DNA of 35,592 nt, from positions 1 through 35,592 of the forward strand of contig CAAGKL010000252.1 of assembly GCA_900770405.1 (NCBI GenBank), given 5' to 3'. This stretch comes from Clostridia bacterium. Lineage in GTDB: Bacteria > Bacillota > Clostridia > UBA1381. The notes below the pieces were generated by a model, which saw nothing but the letters and a program-made list of their open reading frames with translations, had not been told where the DNA came from and did not search any database. Shown here piece by piece: positions 1 through 9,040 of this stretch; position 1 is the first letter of the stretch; each line of letters begins with the position of its first letter. Position numbers and translations under genes: made by a program.

Positions 1-1371
1 TCTCTCATACTGCCTGAAATAATCCAAAAGTGCGCCAACCGTCGGGTACAATTGCCCGACCGTTTCCCGGTCACCGGTGTAATTGTAATAATTCAAAAGC
101 ATCATTGGGTAAAGCAGCGAAAAATCGGCAATTTCCTGCATAAAGCTGCCCGGCGCAATGCACATAAGCCCGGGGTTCACCCGCGCGCTTTCGGCAAAAT
201 CAAAGAGCGTTTTGCGGTAAAACCCGGCGTCGCCGGTCATATACAGATATGCCGCGCCGCTCACGAGAAAATCGCCGAGGTACTGCCCTTTTTCCCTGCC
301 GGGGCAGTCCAAAAAGCCCTCCTGCACGCCGTATCTGAGCGTGTTTTTGCACAGATTCCATATAGCGCGAATCCGCTCGTCGCCGGTCCCGATCTTAAGC
401 TTTTCGACAAAGCGATGATGGCGCACCACCGCGGAAAATGTGTCGGGATTTATGTTGTCGCGGTCGGTTTCGACATTGACATACCGAAACACCTTATAGT
501 CAAAATTTTCAATTCTGTCTGTCCCGCCCGACAGCGTATGCGTTTCCTTGTATTTGCAGCAGCTCCGCATATCATACCGCGCCTTGAGCGGCTCGCCGCC
601 CGCCGTCTCCTCGCCGCACATAACGGTCAGACTCTGCCCCGGCTCGCCGCATATTTCCATAGAAAAGCACCCGGCAAGCTCCCTGCCGAAGTCAATAAAA
701 TAACTGCCCCTGCCGGTTTTTACCGTTCTTTCGGGCGAAATTTTGTATACCTCAAGGGTCGGCTCGGGCTGAGCGCGAAGCCTGTGGTCATCGTCCGCCT
801 TTATGATCGCATTTTTATACGCACTATCGTCAAAATCCGCCAGCGTCCAGCCCTTCTCCGCCGCCGTAAAATCGATATTTTCCAAAAACATCGTATTATA
901 GCCCGTAATTTCGCCGCTATACTCGCGCACGACCGAATATTTCCACTCGCCGTCCGTCACGAGCAGCACCTCACCGTCGGTGTAAACCTCCGCCGCCAGA
1001 CCCATACGCATATCGCCGCTGTTCCACACACGGTTTATCAGCCCCTGGTAGTAGACGTGCACGGCAAGCACATTCTCGCCCGGGGTCAGATACTCCGTTA
1101 TATCGGCTTCGTTGTAATTACAGCAGTCGAAGTATGCCGGCGCCGGGCCGCGGCACACCTCGCTGCCGTTCACGTACAAAATATAGTAGTCGTCAGCGGT
1201 AATTCTTATCCCGACCTTTCGCGCGCCGCCGCGAAAAAATCTTCTTCTGAAATGCACGTGATAATTCGTCACCGCGCTTTGCGAAAGCTCGCCGTCAAGC
1301 TCCCTCCGGAACACATCGACCGGCTTTTCCGCCGCAAAATCCTCTGTTGTAATCCATTGCAGCTCAGGCAT
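1..1371 (-). CDS. Alpha-L-rhamnosidase, GH78 family (3' end beyond window)
   Basis: Predicted exo-acting alpha-L-rhamnosidase that removes terminal rhamnose from oligosaccharides; no signal peptide, so probably cytoplasmic. The ORF begins MPELQWITTEDF and runs 457 codons without a stop to the window edge, so the C-terminal half of the catalytic barrel is missing. The N-terminal part is a beta-sandwich with the typical run ITADDYYILYVNG, followed by a second beta domain containing YFIDFGRELAG. The start of the helical catalytic domain carries DCPGREKGQYLGD, very close to the GH78 signature (usually DCPTRE..), with acidic residues expected to act in catalysis. The ATG at 1369-1371 is preceded by GGAGG eight to nine bases upstream and lies 23 bp after the GH105 gene, so the two are co-transcribed. 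Family assignment is firm; the exact substrate is inferred from neighbours. Confidence 0.87.
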   Translation of the reverse strand, partial: MPELQWITTEDFAAEKPVDVFRRELDGELSQSAVTNYHVHFRRRFFRGGARKVGIRITADDYYILYVNGSEVCRGPAPAYFDCCNYNEADITEYLTPGENVLAVHVYYQGLINRVWNSGDMRMGLAAEVYTDGEVLLVTDGEWKYSVVREYSGEITGYNTMFLENIDFTAAEKGWTLADFDDSAYKNAIIKADDDHRLRAQPEPTLEVYKISPERTVKTGRGSYFIDFGRELAGCFSMEICGEPGQSLTVMCGEETAGGEPLKARYDMRSCCKYKETHTLSGGTDRIENFDYKVFRYVNVETDRDNINPDTFSAVVRHHRFVEKLKIGTGDERIRAIWNLCKNTLRYGVQEGFLDCPGREKGQYLGDFLVSGAAYLYMTGDAGFYRKTLFDFAESARVNPGLMCIAPGSFMQEIADFSLLYPMMLLNYYNYTGDRETVGQLYPTVGALLDYFRQYER

Positions 1372-1394
1372 AATTATCCTCCGATTATAAGCTC

Positions 1395-2402
1395 CTACGC
1401 AGCCTGCGACAGCAGCAGCAGCGCAAGCCCCTGCGTAAAATACGTGTAGCCGAACTCTATCTTGTTGTATTCCCTGTAATCCTCCATCACGCAGGTGCCC
1501 ATTGAGCCGTGCATAACTGCGCCGTCCGATATATCCGCCGTCACCGCGGCATAAGCCTTTTGCGCATCGGCGCGGTATTTCGCATCAATCAGCCCGGTAT
1601 CCGCCGCGCGCATAATCGAATACGCAAACGCCGCCGTCGCCGACATTTCGATATAGGTATCCTCGCGGTCGATGACCGTATGCCAGCCGCCGTCGCACCG
1701 ATATTTCAGCACGCCGCGGATATGCCGCAGGAACACGTCATACAGCCGCTGCCATTCGGGACTGCCGCGGTCGATAATGCCGAGCGCCTCAACCGCCGCC
1801 GCATCGAGCCAGCAATTGCCTCTGCCCCAAAAAACGCCCTTTCGGGTGCGCGTGTTGCAGTCATAGCCGTGATAAATAAGCCCCGTCTTACCGTCCGAAA
1901 GTAACCGATAATGCAGCTCAAACTGCCTTACCGCCTCTTTGATATACATATCCTCTCCGGTATATTTCCCCCATTTAACCAGAAAAAGGCAGCCCATAAA
2001 CAGCGTATCTGCCCACACCTGGTTCGGGTATTTATTCGCCGTGCAGGAGTGCTCAAATGCGCCCAGATCCGCCCGCGGCTCCTCTGCCATACACCACACG
2101 GCAAACCGCTTGCAGGTATCAAAGTACCTCCTGTCTCCCTCCTTTTCGAGCAGCAGCATAACGCCGAGAAGCGGCGCGGTGGTGTTTATGCTCAAACCAA
2201 AGTCCCGGCGCTCCAGGTGATAATCAACCCAATATTTAATGAAACCGTAGATTTTTTCATCGCCGGTTTTTTCGTACGCAGCCGCAAGCCCCGCAAGCAT
2301 AACCCCCTGATCCCACTGCCATTGGTCATTATAGCACCCCGTGCCCATCTCGGCGCGGGCAACATCAATCGTCCTGTTGTAAACCTCTTTTAAAATGTCC
2401 AT
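1395..2402 (-). CDS. GH105 unsaturated rhamnogalacturonyl hydrolase (YesR/YteR-like)
   Basis: Predicted cytoplasmic hydrolase that removes the delta-4,5-unsaturated uronic acid left at the non-reducing end by a polysaccharide lyase. The 335-residue length is normal for GH105, and there is no signal peptide. The (alpha/alpha)6-barrel signatures are present: QWDQGVMLAGL at about 29-39, VWADTLFMG at about 129-137, where Asp132 matches the catalytic Asp of the family, FWGRGNCW at about 191-198, and EMSATAAFAY near residue 255. The start ATG has an AAAGGA-type ribosome site about 12 bases upstream. It sits between the structured repeat at 2443-2633 and the GH78 gene. GH105 can also act on unsaturated glucuronyl products, for example from ulvan or arabinogalactan, so the polymer cannot be fixed from this gene alone. 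Confidence 0.88.
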   Translation of the reverse strand: MDILKEVYNRTIDVARAEMGTGCYNDQWQWDQGVMLAGLAAAYEKTGDEKIYGFIKYWVDYHLERRDFGLSINTTAPLLGVMLLLEKEGDRRYFDTCKRFAVWCMAEEPRADLGAFEHSCTANKYPNQVWADTLFMGCLFLVKWGKYTGEDMYIKEAVRQFELHYRLLSDGKTGLIYHGYDCNTRTRKGVFWGRGNCWLDAAAVEALGIIDRGSPEWQRLYDVFLRHIRGVLKYRCDGGWHTVIDREDTYIEMSATAAFAYSIMRAADTGLIDAKYRADAQKAYAAVTADISDGAVMHGSMGTCVMEDYREYNKIEFGYTYFTQGLALLLLSQAA

Positions 2403-2442
2403 TTTATAACCATTCCTTTCCGTGCTGCAAGGCGCAAAGCTT

Positions 2443-2633
2443 AAGTCTGAAAGAAAATCGTTCGCAAGTAGCTGCTTTAGCTGCGGGCGGTTGCGCCCGA
2501 GTCCAAATTTTTTATTTGGGAACGAGAGCCATCGGGCAGCGTTCTAAATCTTCGATTTAGGTAACGCCACTGCTCTGTACGATTGTACCGCCCCGAGCAA
2601 AAAGCTGTGCTATGGTCGATTTTATTCAGACTT
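2443..2633. repeat. MITE-like structured element with terminal inverted repeats
   Basis: This 191-bp block fills most of the only sizeable gap in the left half of the window. It is bounded by near-identical inverted ends: AAGTCTGAAAGAAAATCG at 2443-2460, and its complement AAGTCTGAATAAAATCG read from 2633 back to 2617 (one substitution and one indel). Inside are several short hairpins: GGGCG/CGCCC around 2485-2498, CCAAAT/ATTTGG around 2503-2519, and GCGTTCTAAATC/GATTTAG-gt-AACGC at 2539-2567 with a TTC loop. I see no ORF and no second copy in the window. Size, inverted ends and lack of coding capacity suggest a miniature inverted-repeat element or a REP-like structured repeat; no clear target-site duplication was found. 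It lies within the operon, between the propeller gene and GH105, and could also act as an RNA processing or attenuation site. Confidence 0.6.
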
Positions 2634-2639
2634 TTCTCC

Positions 2640-4031
2640 TCAGATTCCGCAGGTTATATTACTGCGATAGTGATTATAGCCGGTCGCCATCAGCTTATCC
2701 ATAAAAGCCAGATAATTCTTATAGCCGTGGCGCTTTAAAAACAGCCCCTCCCCGACAGCATCGGTATCTCCGAAAATGCGCACTACGCCGCTCGGGTCAA
2801 GCACCATAAGCTGCTCGCCGTGAAATTCCTTAAGCATATATCCGTTTTTCACCTGCTCGCCGTCTATCCTTGCGAGGGTATTTCCGTACTGGTCGATAAT
2901 CTCGCCCTTATGCTCGCCGCCGCTCACATAAAATTCCGAAATCCCGTCGCCGTTTACATCAATCGGTATCATCTGTGAGCCGAGACACACAAAATTCATC
3001 TCGAGCTGCTCGCCGGTATAGGCGTCAAAATACCGCTCTATCGGCGCACCGCGCTCCATCTGCGTTTCGCCCCAGTACTGCACCTCCTGCATAACCATAA
3101 ACACGCGCCGCGGCTTTTGCGGCGTGCCGAAGGTCGCAAGCCACGCAAAATGCATATGTCCCTCGCCGTCAACTGCTCTCCACTTATAGCTGCCGTCGCT
3201 GTTGAAGGTGACAATTCGCGGCTCACCCGGGCGTTCATCGCCCTCGCGGCAGGTGAATATGAATTTTTCGCCGGTATCAAAGTCGACAAACGGTATAACA
3301 AGATCCGAATGACCGTTGTATCTGTCGCGGTCACAGCACAAAACCTCGCTGCCGTCCCTCACGCTCAGAAGCCGCTCGCCCCAGAAAAGCTCATCCGCGC
3401 CATCGTCATTAAAGTCCAGCACCGGCGTCAGATGGCTCGCGCGCGGTCCGGGCTCGTCCTTGCTTATCACCTTATCCCAGAGCTTAACCATTCCCGGGCC
3501 GTAGCCCTGCAGGTACATATCGCCGTACGTTCCCTGCGAGGTTATGAGCACCGGCTTGCCGTCCGCATAGCCCGCGGCGAGATAAAAGCGATAACACAGC
3601 GACAGTCGCTCATTAAAAGTATTGTCCGGCCAGTCCCAGCTGCCGCAGACTTCCCCTGTGTCCGGGTCGATTGCCTCAAGCTTGCGGTAAACAAAGGAAA
3701 AGGGCGTTTTCGGATTTTTATTATTGAGGAAATATATCTCGTCCGCACCGTCCATATTCAAGTCCAGCGCAAGCACCGGGCAGAACCATATGCCCGGAAT
3801 TACGCCGCTGCCCAGGTCCTTGACCCATCTTCGCGTTCCGTCGCCGTCGAACAGCGCAAGCTTGAGCGTATCTGTCGGGTGATGATAATATTCCTCGCCC
3901 GGGTCAACCCCCTCATCGGCGGAATAGACGAACAAAATCGCGTCCTTTCCCGAGCCGAGCCTGACCGGTATCGAACGGATATGCTTCGCCCGCTGTCCCA
4001 AATCAAATTTCATCAGACACTCAATGTTCAC
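2640..4031 (-). CDS. Cytoplasmic beta-propeller protein, polysaccharide-lyase-like (PL11-type candidate)
   Basis: The 463-residue protein has no signal peptide. It contains three calcium-loop motifs of the DxNxDGxxE kind: DLNMDGADE at about 90-98, DFNDDGADE at about 206-214 and DVNGDGISE at about 358-366. They sit in blade-like repeats with FDGDG, DPDTGEV and NSDGSYKW turns. This pattern is typical of FG-GAP/VCBS beta-propellers and of propeller lyases such as PL11 rhamnogalacturonan lyases; the cytoplasmic B. subtilis enzyme YesX is longer, about 600 residues. Because GH105 needs lyase products, a lyase role fits the locus, but PL25/PL42-like or purely structural roles are possible and no catalytic residue could be assigned. 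The start is GTG, supported by AAAGGGGG nine bases upstream; a second ATG lies at codon 7. The gap to the upstream gene is 15 bp. Confidence 0.6.
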   Translation of the reverse strand: MNIECLMKFDLGQRAKHIRSIPVRLGSGKDAILFVYSADEGVDPGEEYYHHPTDTLKLALFDGDGTRRWVKDLGSGVIPGIWFCPVLALDLNMDGADEIYFLNNKNPKTPFSFVYRKLEAIDPDTGEVCGSWDWPDNTFNERLSLCYRFYLAAGYADGKPVLITSQGTYGDMYLQGYGPGMVKLWDKVISKDEPGPRASHLTPVLDFNDDGADELFWGERLLSVRDGSEVLCCDRDRYNGHSDLVIPFVDFDTGEKFIFTCREGDERPGEPRIVTFNSDGSYKWRAVDGEGHMHFAWLATFGTPQKPRRVFMVMQEVQYWGETQMERGAPIERYFDAYTGEQLEMNFVCLGSQMIPIDVNGDGISEFYVSGGEHKGEIIDQYGNTLARIDGEQVKNGYMLKEFHGEQLMVLDPSGVVRIFGDTDAVGEGLFLKRHGYKNYLAFMDKLMATGYNHYRSNITCGI

Positions 4032-4040
4032 TGCATTTAT

Positions 4041-4048
4041 CCCCCTTT
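4041..4048 (-). promoter_or_regulatory. Ribosome binding site selecting a GTG start
   Basis: AAAGGGGG read on the minus strand lies nine bases before the GTG at 4029-4031 of the propeller gene and overlaps the TAA stop of the upstream GH42-like gene. It decides for GTG over the in-frame ATG six codons later, and suggests translational coupling. Confidence 0.6.
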
Positions 4049-6848
4049 AATCATTCACAACAGCCTTATCCGCAAGCCTTGCGCCGGTATACAGCCGCAC
4101 CTCGGCGGAATTGCTGCCCCCCTGCGCCGTCACGGAAAACTCAAGCTCCGCGCTTTCCCCGGCGGGCACAAGCTTATGCGCGTCGGCTCTGTGCCAGACG
4201 CCGCCGGCGTCAAGCACAAAGCTCACATCGGCGTACCCGCCGACCGTGCCGGTATTTGTGATTTGTGCAAACACGCTGTATGTGCCGTTTTCGTACCTGC
4301 CGTATGCGTCAAGCGAAAATTTCGGCGCATCGTACCTCAGCAGCATCGGGCAAAACGGCTCTGCCGTGACCGCGCCCGAATACCGTTTGCCGCTGATTAA
4401 GTCGGTCGCCGGCGTGTCAAGCGGCAGCACCGCAGTATTATCCCACGAATAATTGCAAACGTTGATAAACCGGTCGCCGCCGTATTCAAACTCAAACTTT
4501 TCCACGCCGTAGCCGATTCTGCTGCCGCCCGCCGCATCGCAAAGCAGCTGCGAAAGCTCCTCCGTGCCGACAGCGCTGCCGACGGCTGCGTACGGCGTAA
4601 ACCGCGACGCGCGCGGCTGATTGTGCTCGTCATAGCCGAAGCACTCCCCTATCGCAACGATTTTCCCGCCGCTCCTCTTATATTCCGCCGCCGCCTTAAA
4701 TGCCGCGTCGCATATATTGCTCGTCTGTGGCGCAACAAGAACCCCGCACGGCAGCTTCCCGGCGGCAAGCTGCCTTTCCGTGATAAATTCCGCCTTTACG
4801 CCGCTGTACAGCGCCGCCTCGTACGCCTTTGCCGTAACCGCCCTCGCGTCGCTGTTATATGCCGCGGCGGTCGGGCTGTATAAAATGCTGATTTCGGGCA
4901 CAGCCGCCTGCGCGGCGGCAGCATATTCCGCCAGCCGGTCAAGGTCAAGGCTCCGGCGCGACACCTCGGAGAGCACATCGGGGCGATAAAGAATATTTCC
5001 GTAGGTGTTCGCCGTTTTGTCCGCCGTCCTGCCCCAGACCCATATAACCGATGCGTCCCTGCCGTGAATCGCCCCTTGCCATATATCTGCACCCGCGTGC
5101 AGCGCCTGCTTCGGCGAGTAATTTTCGTTGCGGTCCTCGATAATATGGTCCTCGGAGTTAATCACAGGTGCGGACGGCTTGATTGACGAGAGCAGGTCAT
5201 ACCACATAAGCTTGGATATAAGCCCTGACGCGTCCGCGCCCAAAAATCCCCACGCGTCATTGCCGGAATAGTCGCATATTTCGGCAATATCCTCCGGGTC
5301 AATTCCGAGATTACGGTAATCATTTCTCCCGAATACCGTCATAATCTTCGCGTGAACCGCGACCTTCGGTGCAAATTCGTGCACCGTTTCCGCCAAAAAG
5401 CCGTGCAGGCTTTTCATACGTTCATTGTTAAAGCATATCCAGTCGTAATACGCCGCGTCATAGCTGTCCGTCTGCGGCATCGGCACCTCGGCAAAGGTCG
5501 CATATGCGCTCCGGTACACCGCATTCAGCCTGTCGATGCTGCCGTGCACACCTTGCAGATACTGCGAAAATTCACCCCCGAGCCCCTCGCATTTGCGGGT
5601 ATCGCACTTCGGCTCGTTCGTGATACATATACTGTGCAGTGCCGGGTGCTCCGCGATTTCGCCCATCAGCGCACCGATATACAGCCGGAGAGCCTCGCGG
5701 ATAATTTCGTTGTTTATGTCATAGCCGAGCCCGCAGTCCGGCGCGGCGGCATCGGGATACGCGTCGAGTATCCACTGCGGAAAATAGTGCGGGGAAATGA
5801 GCAGATTCACCGCAATGCCGTTTTTATACGCGCTGTCGAGCGTGCGCACGACGCGGTTTCTTATCTGCGCCGTGCTCGCCGCGAAATGCTCGCTTTCAAT
5901 GCAGTCCGAGCTCTCAAAATCGCCGTTTTGTATAATATTCTCCTCTGTGTCCTGCTCGCACAGACGGAAATTATCCAGCCATATTCCCTCGGCGGCAGAG
6001 CTTGAAACAATCAGAATTTCAACCGAGTACTCGTCTGCCCCGGTCATATACGAGCCCGTGTAGGTGCTCGTCTGCGATGTGCCGCTTTTTATATAAATTC
6101 TGTCCGCGCTCCAGCCGTTTGCGCTCACAAACGCCCTCCCGCAGTTAGTTGCGCGGGCGTCAAAGCTCAGCGTATATGCCGTTTCGGGGCGCACCGCCAC
6201 GCTTTGCCTTACCGCAATATAGCGACCGTCGCCGCTCGCGGAATTATTCACGATTTTAAGGCTGCTCCCGTCGAGCCGTGCGTCCGCGTCCGCGTCGCCG
6301 TAGGTCTTTACGCTCCAGCCGTTAATGCTGCCGGGCGGCACCAGAACCGAGCTCGGACCGATTTCAAACTGTATAATATCCGCACCGAATTCGCCGAGCT
6401 TGCCGACATCATTTTTCACCTTATCAAAAGCGCCGTAGCCGTTCAAAAAAATTGCCGCGCCGTCCTCTCCGACAAAATTTCCGTCTGCCGCGCCGCCGTA
6501 GGCTTTTTTCGGCACCGCGACCGGGGTTTTGCCGCCGTCGATATACGACTCGAGCTTACCTTGCGTGGTGTCGCACAGCTTTTCAAGGCAATCCGCAACA
6601 TATTCTGCGCGGTCGGCATCGCCCATGCTTATATCCTCGCGTCCGTAATCTATGAAATCGCGTATCACCGCGAAATCCGCCCTTTCATAGCTCACATCGA
6701 GCCCCAGTTCGTCGCAGCGGCTCAGAAGCTGCCGAAGCGCGGGGATTTTCGTCTCAATTTCCGAAAAGCGAGCCTCCTCGCCCTGCGCAAAGGCGGCAGT
6801 GCCCGGCATTAATGCCAGCGCCAGCACCGCCGCAATAATCCTTTTCAT
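4047..6848 (-). CDS. Secreted GH42-like glycosidase with carbohydrate-binding module inserted in the barrel
   Basis: A 933-residue extracellular enzyme with a signal peptide (residues 1 to about 22, ending TAAFAQG). A helical segment (about 25-105) precedes a TIM-barrel start (IFLNGYGAF.., IIQFEIGPS at 159-166). A CBM4/9-like beta-sandwich of roughly 150 residues (about 175-315, ending NIIQNGDFE) interrupts the barrel, which resumes at VNLLISPHYFPQW. Candidate catalytic acid/base is Glu412 in CITNEP and nucleophile Glu566 in INSEDH, inferred from clan GH-A spacing. Residues 650-780 resemble the Rossmann-like trimerisation domain of GH42 beta-galactosidases (EYKRSGGKIVAIGE). The C-terminus (845-933) looks like an Ig/CARDB-type fold. 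It is a close paralogue of the next two genes upstream. Beta-galactosidase activity is plausible for galactan side chains but is not proven by sequence. AAAGGGG precedes the ATG; the gap to the upstream gene is 17 bp. Confidence 0.78.
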   Translation of the reverse strand: MKRIIAAVLALALMPGTAAFAQGEEARFSEIETKIPALRQLLSRCDELGLDVSYERADFAVIRDFIDYGREDISMGDADRAEYVADCLEKLCDTTQGKLESYIDGGKTPVAVPKKAYGGAADGNFVGEDGAAIFLNGYGAFDKVKNDVGKLGEFGADIIQFEIGPSSVLVPPGSINGWSVKTYGDADADARLDGSSLKIVNNSASGDGRYIAVRQSVAVRPETAYTLSFDARATNCGRAFVSANGWSADRIYIKSGTSQTSTYTGSYMTGADEYSVEILIVSSSAAEGIWLDNFRLCEQDTEENIIQNGDFESSDCIESEHFAASTAQIRNRVVRTLDSAYKNGIAVNLLISPHYFPQWILDAYPDAAAPDCGLGYDINNEIIREALRLYIGALMGEIAEHPALHSICITNEPKCDTRKCEGLGGEFSQYLQGVHGSIDRLNAVYRSAYATFAEVPMPQTDSYDAAYYDWICFNNERMKSLHGFLAETVHEFAPKVAVHAKIMTVFGRNDYRNLGIDPEDIAEICDYSGNDAWGFLGADASGLISKLMWYDLLSSIKPSAPVINSEDHIIEDRNENYSPKQALHAGADIWQGAIHGRDASVIWVWGRTADKTANTYGNILYRPDVLSEVSRRSLDLDRLAEYAAAAQAAVPEISILYSPTAAAYNSDARAVTAKAYEAALYSGVKAEFITERQLAAGKLPCGVLVAPQTSNICDAAFKAAAEYKRSGGKIVAIGECFGYDEHNQPRASRFTPYAAVGSAVGTEELSQLLCDAAGGSRIGYGVEKFEFEYGGDRFINVCNYSWDNTAVLPLDTPATDLISGKRYSGAVTAEPFCPMLLRYDAPKFSLDAYGRYENGTYSVFAQITNTGTVGGYADVSFVLDAGGVWHRADAHKLVPAGESAELEFSVTAQGGSNSAEVRLYTGARLADKAVVND

Positions 6849-6865
6849 ATCCGCTACTGCCCCTT

Positions 6866-9034
6866 TCAGATAAGGTCTGTTTTCTTTATTTCAAGCAGCA
6901 CAGGCACGTACCGGTCAAGCTCAAAGCCCGCCGCACGGACGCTGCCGCCGCCGATAAGCTCCGGCAAAAGTCCCGCCGCATTAAGCCGCGCCGCCGTTTT
7001 TCCCGGTTCGTAGCTGCATATATTCACGAGGATTTTATCACCGTACTCCGCCGCGCACCATTCGACGCTCCCATCGGTATCAAGCCGCACCCCGCAGCCG
7101 CCGAGCCCGCCGAGCGTACGCTTCACCTCCTGCGGCGACGCCCCGACCGTGACCGCGCCGGCGCACCCGCGCTCGAGCGCAAGCGGCTTGTTATTCTCGT
7201 CGCGCCCAAGCAGCTGCCCGCCGTCGGTGACGAGCACAACCCGCCCGCCGTTTTCCGCATAATTCAATATTTTCTCCGCCGTCACCCGATACACATTCGT
7301 CACCTCGGGGACAACCAGCACATCAAATTCACCGAGCCGCGAAATATTCCGCTCGGTTATAAAATACGGTCGTATTCCGGCAAAAAGCATACCCTCATAC
7401 GCCTTGTGCATAACGCTCGGGTAATTTCTGTTGTATACCCTTGTCGGCTTTGAATAGAGAATTGCCGCGCGTCTTGCGCAATCCTGCAGTGCCGCCGCCT
7501 CATATGCCAGCCGGTTCAGGTCAAGCGCTGCCCTGCCGACCGCCTCCACGCAGTCCGGGCGGTGGAGAATACTGCCGTTTGCCGTGGCGTTAGGGTTGTT
7601 CGTCCGCTCCCAGACCCATATCTGTGAAAAACTCCGTCCGTGAACAGCGCCCTGCCACATATCCGCATAAATGCGCTGCGCCTGCACGGCCGAATAATTC
7701 CTGTCCCTGTCCTCGATCACGTGATCCTCTGAATTGTCAATCGGCGCGCGCCTTAGCGACGACAGATAGTCGTACCACTCAAGCTTGTACGTCAGCGGCA
7801 GATGCGCCCGCCCCTCAAAGCTCCATGCATCGTTGCCCGAAAAATCGCAGAATTCCGCAAACATCTCAGGGTCAATTCCGTATTTCAAAAATCTGCGGTG
7901 GTACTCATTTTCAACCGTCCCGAAAACCGGCATAAATTTCGCATGAACCGGCGTATCGGGCAGATGGCTCTTCACCGTCTGCGCGATATGCCTGTGCCAG
8001 TCGGCGAAAAGCTGCTCATTCCAGCACTGCCACTCGAAGAACTCCGCGCAGTCATCCGCCTGCGGCATACCGATTTCGTCAAAGCCCGCATAGCCGCTGC
8101 CCCACTTTTCATTCAGCTCGGCTATATCGGCATATTTCTCCGCCAGATGTGCCCGCCATACACCGAGCATATTCTGCACTCTGTCCGCCCTGTCCTCCGT
8201 CGGCAAAAGCTCGTGCCGCTCACCGGCGACGGCGCAGTCGCACATAGTGTTGAACGCCGGCTCGTTCGAGATGCATATGCTCGAAAGCGCCGGATGCCCC
8301 GCAAGCAGCGGCAGAATTGCGTCAAGATAGGTGTCAAGCATCTCAATCGCCCGCGGGTGATATATGTTGTATTTCAAAAATCCAACGTTTTTGCTGCGCA
8401 GCGCGGGATATTTTTCAAAAATCCACCCCGGCGCATAGTGCGGCGAAATAAGCAGGCATACGGCAACATTCGCCTTTGCCGCCGCGTCAAGATACGGTAT
8501 AATCTGCGTTTTCAGATACGCGAGATTTACCTCAAAGCCGTTTTTTTCGTATATATACTCCTCACCGCCGCAAAACGCGCCGTCACCGTCCAGGTCCCAT
8601 TTTCTATGCTCGCCGGGCGGGAAAAGCACCTGCGACGGCCCGATTTCTATCTGAATTGTATTACAGCCGAGCTTCTGCATATCTCCTATATCGCGCTTCA
8701 CCTGCTCAAAATGCCCGTAGCCGCAGAAAAATATCGGTCTGCCGTCCTTTGCGCGCATGGAAAATCCGTCCGGCACCGCGCCGACGGTCTCGGGCTCGCC
8801 GTCCCATTTCTGCAAATCACTCTCCAGCAATCGCCGCAGCACGTGGCTCACATACACCGCACGCTCATACTGCCCGTACCTCACGTCTTCGCGACCGTAT
8901 GCTATAAAACGCTCTGCCACCGTTTTTCTGAGCAGCGCATATCTGTTTTTTTCGTCAAAACCGACATCGGCGCAGCGTTTTTCGAGCTCGTCATAAACCG
9001 CCAGAATATGCTTTTCGTCAACACGTACCTTCAT
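6866..9034 (-). CDS. Cytoplasmic GH42-like glycosidase (paralogue without binding module)
   Basis: A 722-residue enzyme starting MKVRVDEKHILAVY with no signal peptide, so it probably hydrolyses imported oligosaccharides. It aligns over its whole length with the secreted paralogues on either side: YGREDVRYGQYERAVYV near 46-62, IQIEIGPSQVLFPPG near 127-141, SICISNEP with candidate acid/base Glu258, FCDFSGNDAWSF near 395-406, and DNSEDHVIEDRDRNY with candidate nucleophile Glu436. Where the paralogues carry a binding module, this protein has only a loop of about 18 residues (about 146-163, containing DLDGDG). A GH42M-like Rossmann domain (YAENGGRVVLVTDG) follows at about 520-640. The start ATG lies six bases after the stop of the upstream gene, so the two are tightly coupled. 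The family is unproven; GH42 or an unclassified clan GH-A family both fit. Confidence 0.78.
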   Translation of the reverse strand: MKVRVDEKHILAVYDELEKRCADVGFDEKNRYALLRKTVAERFIAYGREDVRYGQYERAVYVSHVLRRLLESDLQKWDGEPETVGAVPDGFSMRAKDGRPIFFCGYGHFEQVKRDIGDMQKLGCNTIQIEIGPSQVLFPPGEHRKWDLDGDGAFCGGEEYIYEKNGFEVNLAYLKTQIIPYLDAAAKANVAVCLLISPHYAPGWIFEKYPALRSKNVGFLKYNIYHPRAIEMLDTYLDAILPLLAGHPALSSICISNEPAFNTMCDCAVAGERHELLPTEDRADRVQNMLGVWRAHLAEKYADIAELNEKWGSGYAGFDEIGMPQADDCAEFFEWQCWNEQLFADWHRHIAQTVKSHLPDTPVHAKFMPVFGTVENEYHRRFLKYGIDPEMFAEFCDFSGNDAWSFEGRAHLPLTYKLEWYDYLSSLRRAPIDNSEDHVIEDRDRNYSAVQAQRIYADMWQGAVHGRSFSQIWVWERTNNPNATANGSILHRPDCVEAVGRAALDLNRLAYEAAALQDCARRAAILYSKPTRVYNRNYPSVMHKAYEGMLFAGIRPYFITERNISRLGEFDVLVVPEVTNVYRVTAEKILNYAENGGRVVLVTDGGQLLGRDENNKPLALERGCAGAVTVGASPQEVKRTLGGLGGCGVRLDTDGSVEWCAAEYGDKILVNICSYEPGKTAARLNAAGLLPELIGGGSVRAAGFELDRYVPVLLEIKKTDLI

Positions 9035-9040
9035 AAATAA

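Noticed and set aside
52..1449. Long plus-strand open frame of 465 codons
   Set aside because: It is antisense to the GH78 gene, whose minus-strand product matches a known family. The plus frame gives an Arg/Ala/His-rich product with no recognisable domain, an effect of GC-rich third positions.
2403..2639. Riboswitch or leader RNA upstream of GH105
   Set aside because: The hairpins do not match any metabolite riboswitch I know, and the block is bounded by terminal inverted repeats, which fits a repeat element better.
3117..4400. Plus-strand open frame of 427 codons
   Set aside because: It spans the ends of two well-supported minus-strand genes and encodes a low-information product; no ribosome site and no family match.
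7802..9040. Plus-strand open frame of 412 codons
   Set aside because: It is the mirror of the cytoplasmic GH42-like gene, whose sequence is conserved with two paralogues.
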